A DNA stretch of 64,000 bases from Roseivirga sp. 4D4. GTDB taxonomy: Bacteria > Bacteroidota > Bacteroidia > Cytophagales > Cyclobacteriaceae. The notes below the pieces were generated by a model. The model did no database searches. It was not told where the DNA came from and saw only the letters and a program-made list of their open reading frames with translations. Below, in pieces: positions 15,744 to 24,144 of the stretch; within the stretch, counting starts at the first letter, position 1, and the number at the start of each line of letters is the position of its first letter. The stretch covers positions 913,001-977,000 of the forward strand of contig NZ_MDGP01000001.1 in assembly GCF_001747095.1 (NCBI RefSeq). The letters are read 5' to 3'. A program made the translations under genes and the position numbers.

Positions 15744-17408
15744 ATGGCTAAATTACCAATCATATTTACTGTTGACGATGACGAACAAGTACTCGCTGCC
15801 ATTAGAAGGGACGTCAGAAAAGAGTATAGGCAAGACTATCGTATTATGAGCACTACCTCCGCTCAGGAGGCACTGGAAGCACTGAAGGAATTGAAACAAA
15901 AAGGGGAAGACGTGGCTTTATTCCTTTCAGATCAGCGCATGCCAGAGATGACGGGTGTTGAGTTTCTTGAAAAGGCCAAAGAGCTTTATCCTACAGCCAA
16001 AAGAGTTCTTTTGACCGCTTACTCAGATATTGAGGCAGCCGTTAAAGCGATCAATGATGTGCAGCTTGATTACTATTTGAACAAACCCTGGGATCCGCCT
16101 GAAGAGAAACTTTATCCAACATTAAATGATCTGCTTGATGAGTGGCAAATCAATCACATTCCCGTTTTCAGAGGAATTAGATTAGTGGGTTATCAGTATT
16201 CACCAAAGTCGCATGATATCAAGGATTTCCTTTCCAGAAACCTAATGCCTTATCAGTGGCTCGATGTCGAGACAGAAGAGGCAGGTCAGGAATTATTGAA
16301 GTTGGCCGAAATTGAGTATTCAGAACTCCCAGCTGTCTTTTTTGAGGATGGTAGCCATTTGAAAAATCCGTCTATGACGGCATTGGGAGACAAAATTGGT
16401 CTTCAAACCAAGGCTACGGAGGAAATGTACGATGTCGTGATTATTGGAGCTGGTCCTGCGGGAATGGCTGCTGCGGTATATGGTGGCTCAGAGGGGCTCA
16501 AGACATTATTGATCGAGAAGCATGCGCCAGGTGGACAGGCAGGAACAAGTTCTCGAATAGAGAATTACTTAGGATTCCCGAAAGGGCTTTCCGGTGCCGA
16601 TCTTACCCATAGGGCCATCACACAGGCCAAACGATTTGGTATAGAGTTTCTCTCACCACAATCTGTGACAGGCATTGAGACTAAGGATAATTACAAGATT
16701 GTTCAATTGGAGAGTGGTGAGAAGATCAACGCCAAAGCAGTGATTATCACAACAGGCGTGCAATACAGACACTTAGAATCTCGCGGAATCGATGACTTTA
16801 CCGGAAAGGGTATCTATTATGGTGCGGCTACCACTGAAGCCAATGCCTGTAGAGGAAAGAATGTGTATATCGTAGGTGGAGGCAACTCCGCAGGGCAAGC
16901 TGCCATGTATATGGCGAAATTTGCTTGTGATGTCCATATTGTGATCCGTAAGCCAGATTTATCGTCTAGTATGAGTCAGTATTTGATCGATCAGATTGAT
17001 GGTACTGATAATATCCAATTGGTGCCAAAAACCGTGATCGATGGTGCGGTAGGCGATGGTAACCTGGAATGTGTTGAATTGAGAAATCTAGATACTAATG
17101 AAGTAGTCAAGAAACCTGCTGGGGCTTTACTCATCTTTATTGGCGCTAAGCCTTATACCGATTGGACGGGAGATGATGTAATCAAGAATGATAGAGGCTT
17201 TGTGATCACAGGGCGTGACTTGCTCAAAGAAGCTGACCATAAGAAAATTTGGAAAAAGGAGCGAGAGCCTTATTTATTAGAAACTAGTACCCCAGGCATA
17301 CTTGCCGCTGGAGATGTAAGAGCAGGAGCAATGAACCGTGTAGCTTCAGCCGTAGGTGAAGGCGCTATGGCCATTAAGTTTGTACATGAGTATTTAGCGG
17401 AGATGTGA
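15744..17408 (+). CDS. Response regulator fused to glutaredoxin-like and thioredoxin-reductase-like domains
   Basis: A 554-residue three-part protein. Residues 5-130 are a receiver domain with all key residues (D11-D13, phospho-acceptor D63 in LFLSDQRMPE, T91, K114). Residues about 143-222 look like a glutaredoxin fold, but the CxxC place reads SPKS (153-156). Residues 228-554 are a thioredoxin-reductase-type flavoprotein with FAD motif GAGPAG (235-240), NAD(P)H motif GGGNSAGQAA (378-387) and C-terminal AAGDVRAGAMNRVASAVGEG. The position of the CATC dithiol reads AATTEAN (361-367), so the active disulfide is missing. The flavin may therefore act as sensor or signal output. Co-transcribed with the upstream kinase. 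Confidence 0.92.
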   Translation: MAKLPIIFTVDDDEQVLAAIRRDVRKEYRQDYRIMSTTSAQEALEALKELKQKGEDVALFLSDQRMPEMTGVEFLEKAKELYPTAKRVLLTAYSDIEAAVKAINDVQLDYYLNKPWDPPEEKLYPTLNDLLDEWQINHIPVFRGIRLVGYQYSPKSHDIKDFLSRNLMPYQWLDVETEEAGQELLKLAEIEYSELPAVFFEDGSHLKNPSMTALGDKIGLQTKATEEMYDVVIIGAGPAGMAAAVYGGSEGLKTLLIEKHAPGGQAGTSSRIENYLGFPKGLSGADLTHRAITQAKRFGIEFLSPQSVTGIETKDNYKIVQLESGEKINAKAVIITTGVQYRHLESRGIDDFTGKGIYYGAATTEANACRGKNVYIVGGGNSAGQAAMYMAKFACDVHIVIRKPDLSSSMSQYLIDQIDGTDNIQLVPKTVIDGAVGDGNLECVELRNLDTNEVVKKPAGALLIFIGAKPYTDWTGDDVIKNDRGFVITGRDLLKEADHKKIWKKEREPYLLETSTPGILAAGDVRAGAMNRVASAVGEGAMAIKFVHEYLAEM

Positions 17409-17448
17409 TTTCGAGTTGGTAAGCCAACTATATGTCACCGTGCGCAAC

Positions 17449-17531
17449 CCTTTTTCTCCCGAGTTTAACCGAGGGAACTTGATTCCCTTAATGATCAGAT
17501 CCCTCTTCGAGAGACACTGATAGGGAGGAGT
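17449..17531. repeat. Structured intergenic repeat, copy A
   Basis: About 83 bp beginning CCTTTTTCTCCCGAGTTT. It contains the nested hairpin CTCT-TCG-AGAG inside an outer pairing of TGATCAG with CTGAT, extended by TCCCT with AGGGA. Two more copies in the same orientation lie at 18280 and 18937. Confidence 0.85.
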
Positions 17532-17534
17532 AGT

Positions 17535-18167
17535 TTAAGTTCTTTGAGGCAATCCATTTCTTTTCCAGAGTAGCCAGATACTTAGCGAAAGTTCTGCAAT
17601 AAGCATAAGAAGCATAATGGCAAGGGAAAGGATTTCAGTTAGACCGCTGCTATCTATAAAGAAAACGATATAGGTGAATGATGTGAACATCAATAATATG
17701 CCCAGGCTTTTTGGTATATAACCTGATTTGAAGACTGAATAACCCAATACAAGGAGGTGCAAGGCGAAAAATATATACCCAAATAGTTTTAATGAGGCAT
17801 AGTCAGGAACATCAATAATTTGAAATACCAAGGCAAACAATCCGAACATTAAAGTGAATGCATAGAGCAACCTAAGTTCTGCGGTATACCAGGCAAGCTT
17901 CCGGCTGGCCGGTTTGAGGACTATGTAAAGCGCAAGTCCAATAACCGAATCAAGTATGAGCACAAAGAAATACCCAATAACAGCCAAAATGAATGACTGT
18001 CTATCAGCCTCAATATCTTTTTCTAAAGTTGATGTGTCACCGGGAATAACAAAATTGGCTAGCAGGAAATCATCAATTATCGTTACCAGAACTACTGAGG
18101 TGATAAATGCAACTCCCACGGTAATCGCGGCCTTTCTTGGTGATGTATTGGAAATGTAATGCTTCAT
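17535..18167 (-). CDS. DUF4386 family membrane protein
   Basis: A 210-residue protein with six hydrophobic segments (about 15-35, 60-80, 95-113, 125-143, 150-168 and 178-200). SPRKAAITVGVAFITSVV, the DYASLKLFGYIFFALHLLVLGY segment and IPKSLGILLMFTSFTYI are the usual landmarks of DUF4386, a membrane family of unknown role. It is bracketed by copies A and B of the structured repeat, 3 bp and about 110 bp away. No partner gene is evident. Confidence 0.75.
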   Translation of the reverse strand: MKHYISNTSPRKAAITVGVAFITSVVLVTIIDDFLLANFVIPGDTSTLEKDIEADRQSFILAVIGYFFVLILDSVIGLALYIVLKPASRKLAWYTAELRLLYAFTLMFGLFALVFQIIDVPDYASLKLFGYIFFALHLLVLGYSVFKSGYIPKSLGILLMFTSFTYIVFFIDSSGLTEILSLAIMLLMLIAELSLSIWLLWKRNGLPQRT

Positions 18168-18461
18168 ATGAATTCCGTTGACTACTGTTAAACATAATCT
18201 AAGCTTAGGACTACTTGAAACAATTTATCTTCTCGATTTTGCCAATACAATGAGGAAAGTCATCTACGTTTAGAAGAATCCTTTTTATCCCGAGTTTACC
18301 GAGGGAACTTGATGTGCTCAATGATCAGAGTCCTCTTCGAGAGATACTGATCGAGTGAGGAAAGTGTTGGTGCTTATCCATCAGACCGCTCGAAGCGGTC
18401 AGATGGGTTGAAAATTTTGGAGGTTATAGAGGTTTGGGTGTACTTAACCAGAAAGAACCAA
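18168..18461. other. Intergenic region with repeat copy B and a strong hairpin
   Basis: About 290 bp between two minus-strand genes. It holds repeat copy B (18280-18361) and, at 18378-18406, a near-perfect palindrome with stems CCATC/GATGG and GACCGCT/AGCGGTC around a 3-nt loop. No gene was seen. Confidence 0.8.
18280..18361. repeat. Structured intergenic repeat, copy B
   Basis: Closely matches copies A and C. The inner hairpin CTCT-TCG-AGAG is invariant; the outer stem reads CTC with GAG where copy A has CCC with GGG, so base pairing is kept by paired changes. Confidence 0.85.
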
Positions 18462-18857
18462 CTATGCATCTCGGGATGAATTAAGGATATCATAGCCAAG
18501 AGTATCGAATAATTCGATTCGATATTTTATCATTCGAATAATCAACTCTTTGGGCAGTGGTTTATCCAATGGAAACTGAACTGAACCCTTCGACCTTTTA
18601 AATTCACTCAATTCAGTGTCGAATTTTTCCATGGTCGTTGGGTGTGGATAAAGTCCAACGTGTTTTTTATATCCTGCAATCATAATCTGCTGTTCTCTTT
18701 TTCCATTTTCCACTAAAGCATAAGCAGGAATGTTATAGTTCAGTAATTCAGTTGCATTCGGTTTTGCTTTAAGAATGCAATCCTTCAATTCCAAAAGTAC
18801 CTCTTTCGTGTTTTCGGGTAGCGAGTCAAAGTATTCGTTCACACTTTTAAATTCCAT
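18462..18857 (-). CDS. DUF1801 (YdhG-like) family protein
   Basis: A 131-residue cytoplasmic protein of the DUF1801/YdhG group, a small alpha+beta fold related in shape to frataxin. Landmarks are VNEYFDSLPENTKEVLLELK at the start, ATELLNYNIPAYAL, HVGLYPHPTTMEKF and KGSVQFPLDKPLPKELI. The family is widespread and of unsettled function; an iron-chaperone role has been suggested for relatives. It is bracketed by repeat copies B and C. Confidence 0.85.
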   Translation of the reverse strand: MEFKSVNEYFDSLPENTKEVLLELKDCILKAKPNATELLNYNIPAYALVENGKREQQIMIAGYKKHVGLYPHPTTMEKFDTELSEFKRSKGSVQFPLDKPLPKELIIRMIKYRIELFDTLGYDILNSSRDA

Positions 18858-19172
18858 GTTCCTCTCATTTTTATTTCAATTTAGCTTCTAGTTCCGGTTT
18901 TCTAACATTGTATAAAATCATCTGTGCTTGAGAGGAATCCTTTTCACCCGAATTTACCGAGGGAACTTCATGTGCTTAATGATCAGAGTCCTCTTCGAGA
19001 GACACTGATCGAGTGAGGAGACATGCTGATGGGGAGTAGGTTCAAGGCTTTCTGTTTTTTGGCTGAATTCATATTTTTTTAGGATTCTGGTGATAATGCA
19101 ATTTCGTTACATTAAATTGATAGGTGACAAAAACACCACTAGCCGCAAAATCAATCTAAGCATTACCACCAC
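18858..19172. other. Intergenic region with repeat copy C
   Basis: A 315-bp divergent gap between the DUF1801 gene and the VOC/cytochrome/rhodanese lipoprotein. It holds repeat copy C (18937-19020); the remaining 150 bp before the lipoprotein start should contain its promoter. No gene was seen. Confidence 0.75.
18937..19020. repeat. Structured intergenic repeat, copy C
   Basis: Third copy of the 80-bp element, same orientation as A and B. It differs from B mostly at scattered single bases outside the inner hairpin; the outer stem keeps pairing through a T-G wobble (CTT with GAG). Confidence 0.85.
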
Positions 19173-21200
19173 ATGAATATCCGTAGAAACTTACCCCTAT
19201 TTTTTACTCTTATTATATCGGGTCTTTTACTTTCCAGTTGTCAATCTGAAGCGCCTCAAAAGGCTTTTTTGCTAGGGCAGGGAACTGGCATTAACAATGC
19301 GACTTTAATGGTCAAGGACTTAGAAACCGCCATGAGTTACTACCGCGATACCCTAGGCTTCAATGTACGAGGTGCCCAAGCAGGTGCTTTTGATGGATCT
19401 TTGACAGCTTCCATTTCCATTGCGGATATGAGTTCTTTTAACTTACTCGGGATCAGTGATTCGGCCGAAGAAAATACCGTCCCCGAATTTATACAGACCT
19501 TTTTGTCAAGTGATGAAGGCGTAAGGTTGTATTCCCTGTCAAGTTCCTCGGCCGATTCTACCTTTAGCGCATTAACCACGAATGGCTATGCTATGGATTC
19601 TGTTGAGGCCTTTAGAAATACCGCCCGAAAGCCTGAAGGCTGGTCTTGGGATGATGGCGAGCCCACAGCCAAAAGCCTGGATTTTGATGTGTCAAATCCA
19701 CCTGCTCATCTTCCCAGGTTTATTGAGAGTGTAGGTTATGATTATGCAGGTACAGATAGCGACTGGAGAACCTACTACGTCTATGGTAGAATGTTTAACG
19801 GGCATGCAAATGGTGTGATTGGGATGTCTGCCATCCGTGTTGCGGTAGAAGACCTCGATGCTTCGCATGATGAGTTTGAAAAGATGGGCTTCGAACTGAT
19901 CGATAAAACGGAAACCACAGCCAGGTATGAACTTTATCGAAATCATGAACTTCATTTAGTTTCCGCCAAGACGGATCAATCGCTCCAGGACTTTGTGGCA
20001 AAAAGAGGAGAGGGTGTTTTTGCACTCAGGTTCGAGGTAGAGCAGCTGGATTCTACTTATCAGTACTTTGAAAATGAACTTCCGGAAGAGGCATTTTCGA
20101 AGTCAGCTGATCTAATCACAATACTACCAGAACATGCCTTTGGTGTTCAATTAGAGTTTGAGCAGGAGTCAGATGAGCAAGGTCTGATGGCTAGAAAACT
20201 CATGCCTAAGCCAGACCTTGATAGTGTCGCTATTGTACACGCTCAGGAATTGTATACCAAATATTGCACCTTATGTCATGGGGATAACCGCGAAGGTTAT
20301 GCTGCCGATAATGCGCCTTCACTGCGCTCAAAATCCCTGCTTGCGACAAGCAAGAATAATAACTTCATGAGGTATACGATTCAATTTGGCCGTGGAAATA
20401 GTGCGATGGCGGGTTACTTGAAGAATCAGGGTGGCCCGATGGAATATATTGAGATCGAGTTACTGCTGGAGTGGCTATACCAAATGGCCGAAGTAGAAGA
20501 ACCGATAGATCTTTCCAGAGAACCTGTTTTGGGAGATATTGACCTTGGTGCGCGTGTTTACAAAGAAAATTGTGCCGTTTGTCACGGTGAAAATGGTGAG
20601 GGAATCTCAGCTCCGGCCTTAGCAAATCCGATGTTGCTGGCTACGGCTACCGATCACTTTTTGAGGTATGCAATTGCCGAAGGGCGAGATGGTACACCAA
20701 TGATCGCCTTTAAAGACAGCTTGAGTGACGAAAAGATTGATGGGTTGACCGCTTTCTTAAGAAGCCGAGCATCTGGCTGGGATATTCCTAAGTTAGATAG
20801 TGTTGTCGTTCCTAAACCAGAGGAGTATGTATTGAATGAAGATAATGAAGCACCTGTTTTCGAATTGAAAGATGGCAAATTCGTTTCTGCAGAACAGGTA
20901 AATCAGGCGATCAAGGATAACAAGCGAATGGTTATCCTCGATGCACGATCCGAAGTAGCTTGGCGACAAATGCATATTCCTGGAGCGATACCAGTTCCCT
21001 ACTACCAAGAACCCGAAGAGTTTATCAATGATATCCCTAATGATGGCACGCAAATCGTGATTTACTGTGCATGTCCACATGCGGCATCAGAACGGGTACT
21101 AAGTACTTTGAAACGTAATGGGTTTAAGAATGCAGCGATCATTGATGAGGGTATCTTAGTTTGGGCGCAAATGGGATTTCCGGTTCGGAATGGGAGTTAG
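19173..21200 (+). CDS. Lipoprotein with VOC, two cytochrome c and rhodanese domains
   Basis: A 675-residue exported fusion. A lipoprotein signal ends at C23 (LLLSSC). Residues about 38-335 contain two glyoxalase/VOC-like modules (ATLMVKDLETAMSYYRDTLGF; SAIRVAVEDLDASHDEFEKMGF). Two cytochrome c domains follow, with heme sites CTLCH (365-369) and CAVCH (467-471). Residues 575-675 form a rhodanese with its catalytic-loop cysteines in VIYCACPHAAS (C632, C634). The domains suggest electron transfer tied to a sulfur or small-molecule step in the periplasm; the substrate is unknown. The gene stands alone, and a heptamer repeat begins in its stop codon. Confidence 0.92.
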   Translation: MNIRRNLPLFFTLIISGLLLSSCQSEAPQKAFLLGQGTGINNATLMVKDLETAMSYYRDTLGFNVRGAQAGAFDGSLTASISIADMSSFNLLGISDSAEENTVPEFIQTFLSSDEGVRLYSLSSSSADSTFSALTTNGYAMDSVEAFRNTARKPEGWSWDDGEPTAKSLDFDVSNPPAHLPRFIESVGYDYAGTDSDWRTYYVYGRMFNGHANGVIGMSAIRVAVEDLDASHDEFEKMGFELIDKTETTARYELYRNHELHLVSAKTDQSLQDFVAKRGEGVFALRFEVEQLDSTYQYFENELPEEAFSKSADLITILPEHAFGVQLEFEQESDEQGLMARKLMPKPDLDSVAIVHAQELYTKYCTLCHGDNREGYAADNAPSLRSKSLLATSKNNNFMRYTIQFGRGNSAMAGYLKNQGGPMEYIEIELLLEWLYQMAEVEEPIDLSREPVLGDIDLGARVYKENCAVCHGENGEGISAPALANPMLLATATDHFLRYAIAEGRDGTPMIAFKDSLSDEKIDGLTAFLRSRASGWDIPKLDSVVVPKPEEYVLNEDNEAPVFELKDGKFVSAEQVNQAIKDNKRMVILDARSEVAWRQMHIPGAIPVPYYQEPEEFINDIPNDGTQIVIYCACPHAASERVLSTLKRNGFKNAAIIDEGILVWAQMGFPVRNGS

Positions 21201-21283
21201 TTTATTTTAGGAGTTAGTTTATTTTAGGAGTTAGGAGTTAGGAGTTAGGAGTTAGGAGTTAGGAGTAAGAAGTTAGGAGTAAG
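21194..21283. repeat. Tandem repeat (GAGTTAG)n grown from a gene end
   Basis: Two copies of a 17-bp unit that starts with GAGTTAG (21194-21210, 21211-21227) are followed by five perfect copies of GAGTTAG (21228-21262) and three degenerate ones. The first GAGTTAG is the last seven bases of the upstream gene, including its stop codon. Confidence 0.95.
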
Positions 21284-21362
21284 AATCTAGGCGATCAACA
21301 GGCTCGAAAAGACCTAATGGAAGCCTTGATATGGATTGGCTTGGAGAGTGGGGCTTGAGGCC

Positions 21363-22028
21363 TTATAAGGTCGAAATCACAACTTTCATCTTCGAAGTCT
21401 TTGGTTTTGACAAGACGTTGATCATATACTTGGCAACGTTTAATCGACTAATAAGCAGTTTAGGTTTGGGCTGATTATTTTGACTTTCGATGACTTCCTT
21501 GGCCTTTTTGGAATTGATGAGCCCCACGGGTCTTACGATGGTCCAATCGAGGTCTGATGCCTCCAGAAGTGCTTCCTGTCTTTCATGGTCTCTGTAAGCA
21601 ACGCCAATATTGCTGTTGTCTATGAACCACCGAAACCAGCCAGGGAGGTCGGCCTTGGTTTCTGCCACGCCCCAGGCACTGCAAACCACTATCCGGTTTA
21701 CACCTTGCTCGTAGGCGACAGTGCTCAGCTGGCTCATTGTCTGAGATAGAAAGTCCTTCGGTGTTCGCAAGGGTGCCCAGGGGAAGTCTGACGCTCTTGA
21801 GATATTCAATATGCTAATAACGGCTTCACAGGCTTCGATGGCTTTTGATAAATCATCTCTGTTTTGCGTATCACCTTGAAAAATGTCTAGTGAATCGCTC
21901 TTGATTTTTATCTTTTCAGGACTCCTGACCAGACAATTTACTTGATATCCTTCAGCCAGGGCCTGCTCCAAAACAAGTCTTCCTGTTCTTCCGGTAGCCC
22001 CAAGTAGTAAGATCCTTTTATTAACCAT
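21363..22028 (-). CDS. NAD(P)-binding SDR-like protein (NmrA type)
   Basis: A 221-residue atypical short-chain dehydrogenase. The cofactor motif is LLGATGRTGRLVLEQALAEGY (residues 5-25), followed by the strand VNCLVRSPEKI, and DLDWTIVRPVGLIN is the typical NmrA-like segment. No YxxxK catalytic pair is evident, as is usual for this group, which acts as redox sensors or flavin/quinone reductases. The substrate cannot be read. It is 59 bp upstream-side neighbour of the CDP-alcohol phosphatidyltransferase on the same strand and is likely monocistronic or co-transcribed with it. Confidence 0.85.
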   Translation of the reverse strand: MVNKRILLLGATGRTGRLVLEQALAEGYQVNCLVRSPEKIKIKSDSLDIFQGDTQNRDDLSKAIEACEAVISILNISRASDFPWAPLRTPKDFLSQTMSQLSTVAYEQGVNRIVVCSAWGVAETKADLPGWFRWFIDNSNIGVAYRDHERQEALLEASDLDWTIVRPVGLINSKKAKEVIESQNNQPKPKLLISRLNVAKYMINVLSKPKTSKMKVVISTL

Positions 22029-22087
22029 TTATTCGGTTTTATGAACATTCAAGGTATATAGTGATTCGAAAAGCATCAAGAGCTAAT

Positions 22088-22855
22088 CTAATTCAGAAAA
22101 CCTCTTCTGATACCTACAAAGACTAAGATCATAAAAGAGTATCCAATAAAAAACGGAATGATGAAATCAATCCAGCCTGAGACTAACATCACACTGATGA
22201 TTAATAGCTGAAAACCAAGACCGAAAGTTGAAAGAGCAGTCATGAACCACTTTGGCAGTGGTTTATTGTCAAGTGCTTTCTTATCAAGCCAATAAATGGT
22301 TTTATCGAATACGATGTAAAGCGTGTTGTAGATCCGATAAAGGAGGTCTACATGTTTTTGTTTTTCACCTGGAAGTGCTGTCGGTGCATGGTCTTCCATT
22401 ACTCGACTCGTCTTATCTCCATTTTGTTGATTTCTCAGAATCACATAATAATAATTGTACATGGTACCTTGCAATTGGATCAACATAAAGGCCAGTAGAG
22501 CAAAACCAATGTGCTCTTCCGTAATGTACCATATGGCAGTAAGGAATAGGAAATTCAAAATGATATCGGCTATCGAATCAAAGTATCGTCCCGTGTACGA
22601 AGGAGTCTTCTTTATTCTGGCCAATTCGCCATCGGCAGCATCTAATATGGATTTGAAGATGAGGAAGAAAGCAGCGGCCCAATAGTTACCATTGAACATA
22701 CAAAAAATGGCCAAAATACCCGAAATGATAAATCCAATGGTAACATGAATGGGGGTAAAACGTGTGTTCTTCAGTCCATTGGCAATAAGCCGAGCAATTG
22801 ATCTTCCATAGTCTGAAAGGTCTAAGAATTGAAACGATTGGGGTAGTTTGGACAA
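22088..22855 (-). CDS. CDP-alcohol phosphatidyltransferase family protein
   Basis: A 255-residue integral membrane enzyme that transfers a phosphatidyl-type group from a CDP-activated lipid to an alcohol. The full motif DGxxARx8GxxxDxxxD is present as DGELARIKKTPSYTGRYFDSIAD (start near residue 91; the two last Asp residues are catalytic). About six membrane segments follow. The acceptor alcohol cannot be told from the sequence; it is longer than PgsA and the usual PssA, so inositol-, glycerol- or phosphoethanolamine-type products all remain possible. Confidence 0.9.
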   Translation of the reverse strand: MSKLPQSFQFLDLSDYGRSIARLIANGLKNTRFTPIHVTIGFIISGILAIFCMFNGNYWAAAFFLIFKSILDAADGELARIKKTPSYTGRYFDSIADIILNFLFLTAIWYITEEHIGFALLAFMLIQLQGTMYNYYYVILRNQQNGDKTSRVMEDHAPTALPGEKQKHVDLLYRIYNTLYIVFDKTIYWLDKKALDNKPLPKWFMTALSTFGLGFQLLIISVMLVSGWIDFIIPFFIGYSFMILVFVGIRRGFLN

Positions 22856-22981
22856 GTTTGCTTAAAGTTGTTGATGATCCTGATTCTTGAATTATTAGCA
22901 TTTGGCCAATCCAAATGGTCAGGAATCATCTACTAACAAGAAGCCCACATTTAAGTTCTAAAAAAAGTCAAGTTTAATTAA

Positions 22982-24076
22982 CTAACGTGACTTTGTAATT
23001 TCTTTGAGCATTTTGGAAATCGCGCTGCTCAGCTGTCTTGGTGTCTTTTCGTCACTTTGGTTCACGATAATTGAAAATCCTAAATTGTATTTCGGAAAAA
23101 GAAAAATCCAGTTTTGGGTGCCTGTTGTGCCTCCATGGTGGTTATAGGAAGTGCCGTTTTTGTCTTTCCACCCATTCCACAAGTAAGCCATCCAGCGTGT
23201 TTTCTTTTCGTAGATTATCCGCTGGGATTCTTTGAGAGCTTCTTCCTGGCTGTTCAGGTTAAATTCAACCCATTTCATTAAATCTGGTAAAGTAGAATTT
23301 ACTCCATTGCCACCACCCCATAATGGGATGATCTGAGAAGGAGAGGGTGTTTTGTTTTTAGACCAGTAGCCCTGAGCAAGCCTACCTTTCTGTTCTGCCG
23401 TAAGTCTAATCCCAGAGTCATTCATGTTTAGAGGACTGAAAATCTGATCTTTTAGAATTGCATCAAAGGGCTTGTCATAGACTGAGGTGAGGATATAGGC
23501 TAGTAATTCTGCCCCTGCATTGGAGTATTTGTAGTTTGTGCCGGGAGCTGTTTGGGGCTTAAACGCCTTTAATAGTTCTAAAAACCTCTCTTTGCTCATC
23601 TCTTGTTCTAGAGCCTGAAAGGCTATTGGTACTTCTGCATCCGGTTTCTCAAAGGCTTCAGCCATTCCAGGGGCCATAAAGTGAGGAAGCCCTGCGGTGT
23701 GCGCCAATAGGTGCTTAACTTTTATGGGTTTGCCTTCAAATGATAGGTTTGAGAAGTCTCCGTCTATAAGGTCATCAATGTTGTCCTCTAGGTTGATTTT
23801 GCCTTCGATTACGGCCTTAGCAACCAAGTATCCTGTAAAGGTTTTTGACACAGATGCTATTTCATAAATGGTTTCATTGGTGGGTTTTGATGATCCATCC
23901 AGTGTCCCAAAATGATCCGTATAGGTTTGTCCATCTTTATAGATTCCGATAGATAGTGCACGAAATTCTTTGTTCTTCCGTAGTGATCTGCCTTGCTTTT
24001 CAATAAGGCGCTCAATTTCTTGTGCATGAGCAGAAAAGGTCAATGAAAGGCATAGGAGAGTAGTGAGGGTTCTCAT
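22982..24076 (-). CDS. Class C beta-lactamase-like serine hydrolase
   Basis: A 364-residue exported serine hydrolase of the beta-lactamase/AmpC-esterase fold. The frame extends to 24127, but the ATG at 24076 gives a clean signal peptide (MRTLTTLLCLSLTFSAHAQ). The catalytic serine and lysine are in ASVSKTF, the tyrosine in YKYSNAGAEL, and the third motif reads HHGG instead of KTG, as in esterases and D-peptidases of this fold. It is 68 bp behind the last permease gene of the padR operon and may be co-transcribed. True beta-lactam resistance is not implied. Confidence 0.88.
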   Translation of the reverse strand: MRTLTTLLCLSLTFSAHAQEIERLIEKQGRSLRKNKEFRALSIGIYKDGQTYTDHFGTLDGSSKPTNETIYEIASVSKTFTGYLVAKAVIEGKINLEDNIDDLIDGDFSNLSFEGKPIKVKHLLAHTAGLPHFMAPGMAEAFEKPDAEVPIAFQALEQEMSKERFLELLKAFKPQTAPGTNYKYSNAGAELLAYILTSVYDKPFDAILKDQIFSPLNMNDSGIRLTAEQKGRLAQGYWSKNKTPSPSQIIPLWGGGNGVNSTLPDLMKWVEFNLNSQEEALKESQRIIYEKKTRWMAYLWNGWKDKNGTSYNHHGGTTGTQNWIFLFPKYNLGFSIIVNQSDEKTPRQLSSAISKMLKEITKSR

Positions 24077-24144
24077 GGTTTTTATGGTGTCAATTATGAG
24101 AACCCTACTACTCAAAAACTGGGCCATTTATCCCTAAAAGTGAA

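Noticed and set aside
17449..19020. Repeat-gene-repeat order considered as an integron cassette array
   Set aside because: The repeats lack GTTRRRY-type core sites and no integrase gene is in the window, so attC sites are not supported.
22982..24076. Beta-lactam resistance gene
   Set aside because: The third motif is HHGG instead of KTG, and such proteins are mostly esterases or peptidases; resistance cannot be claimed.
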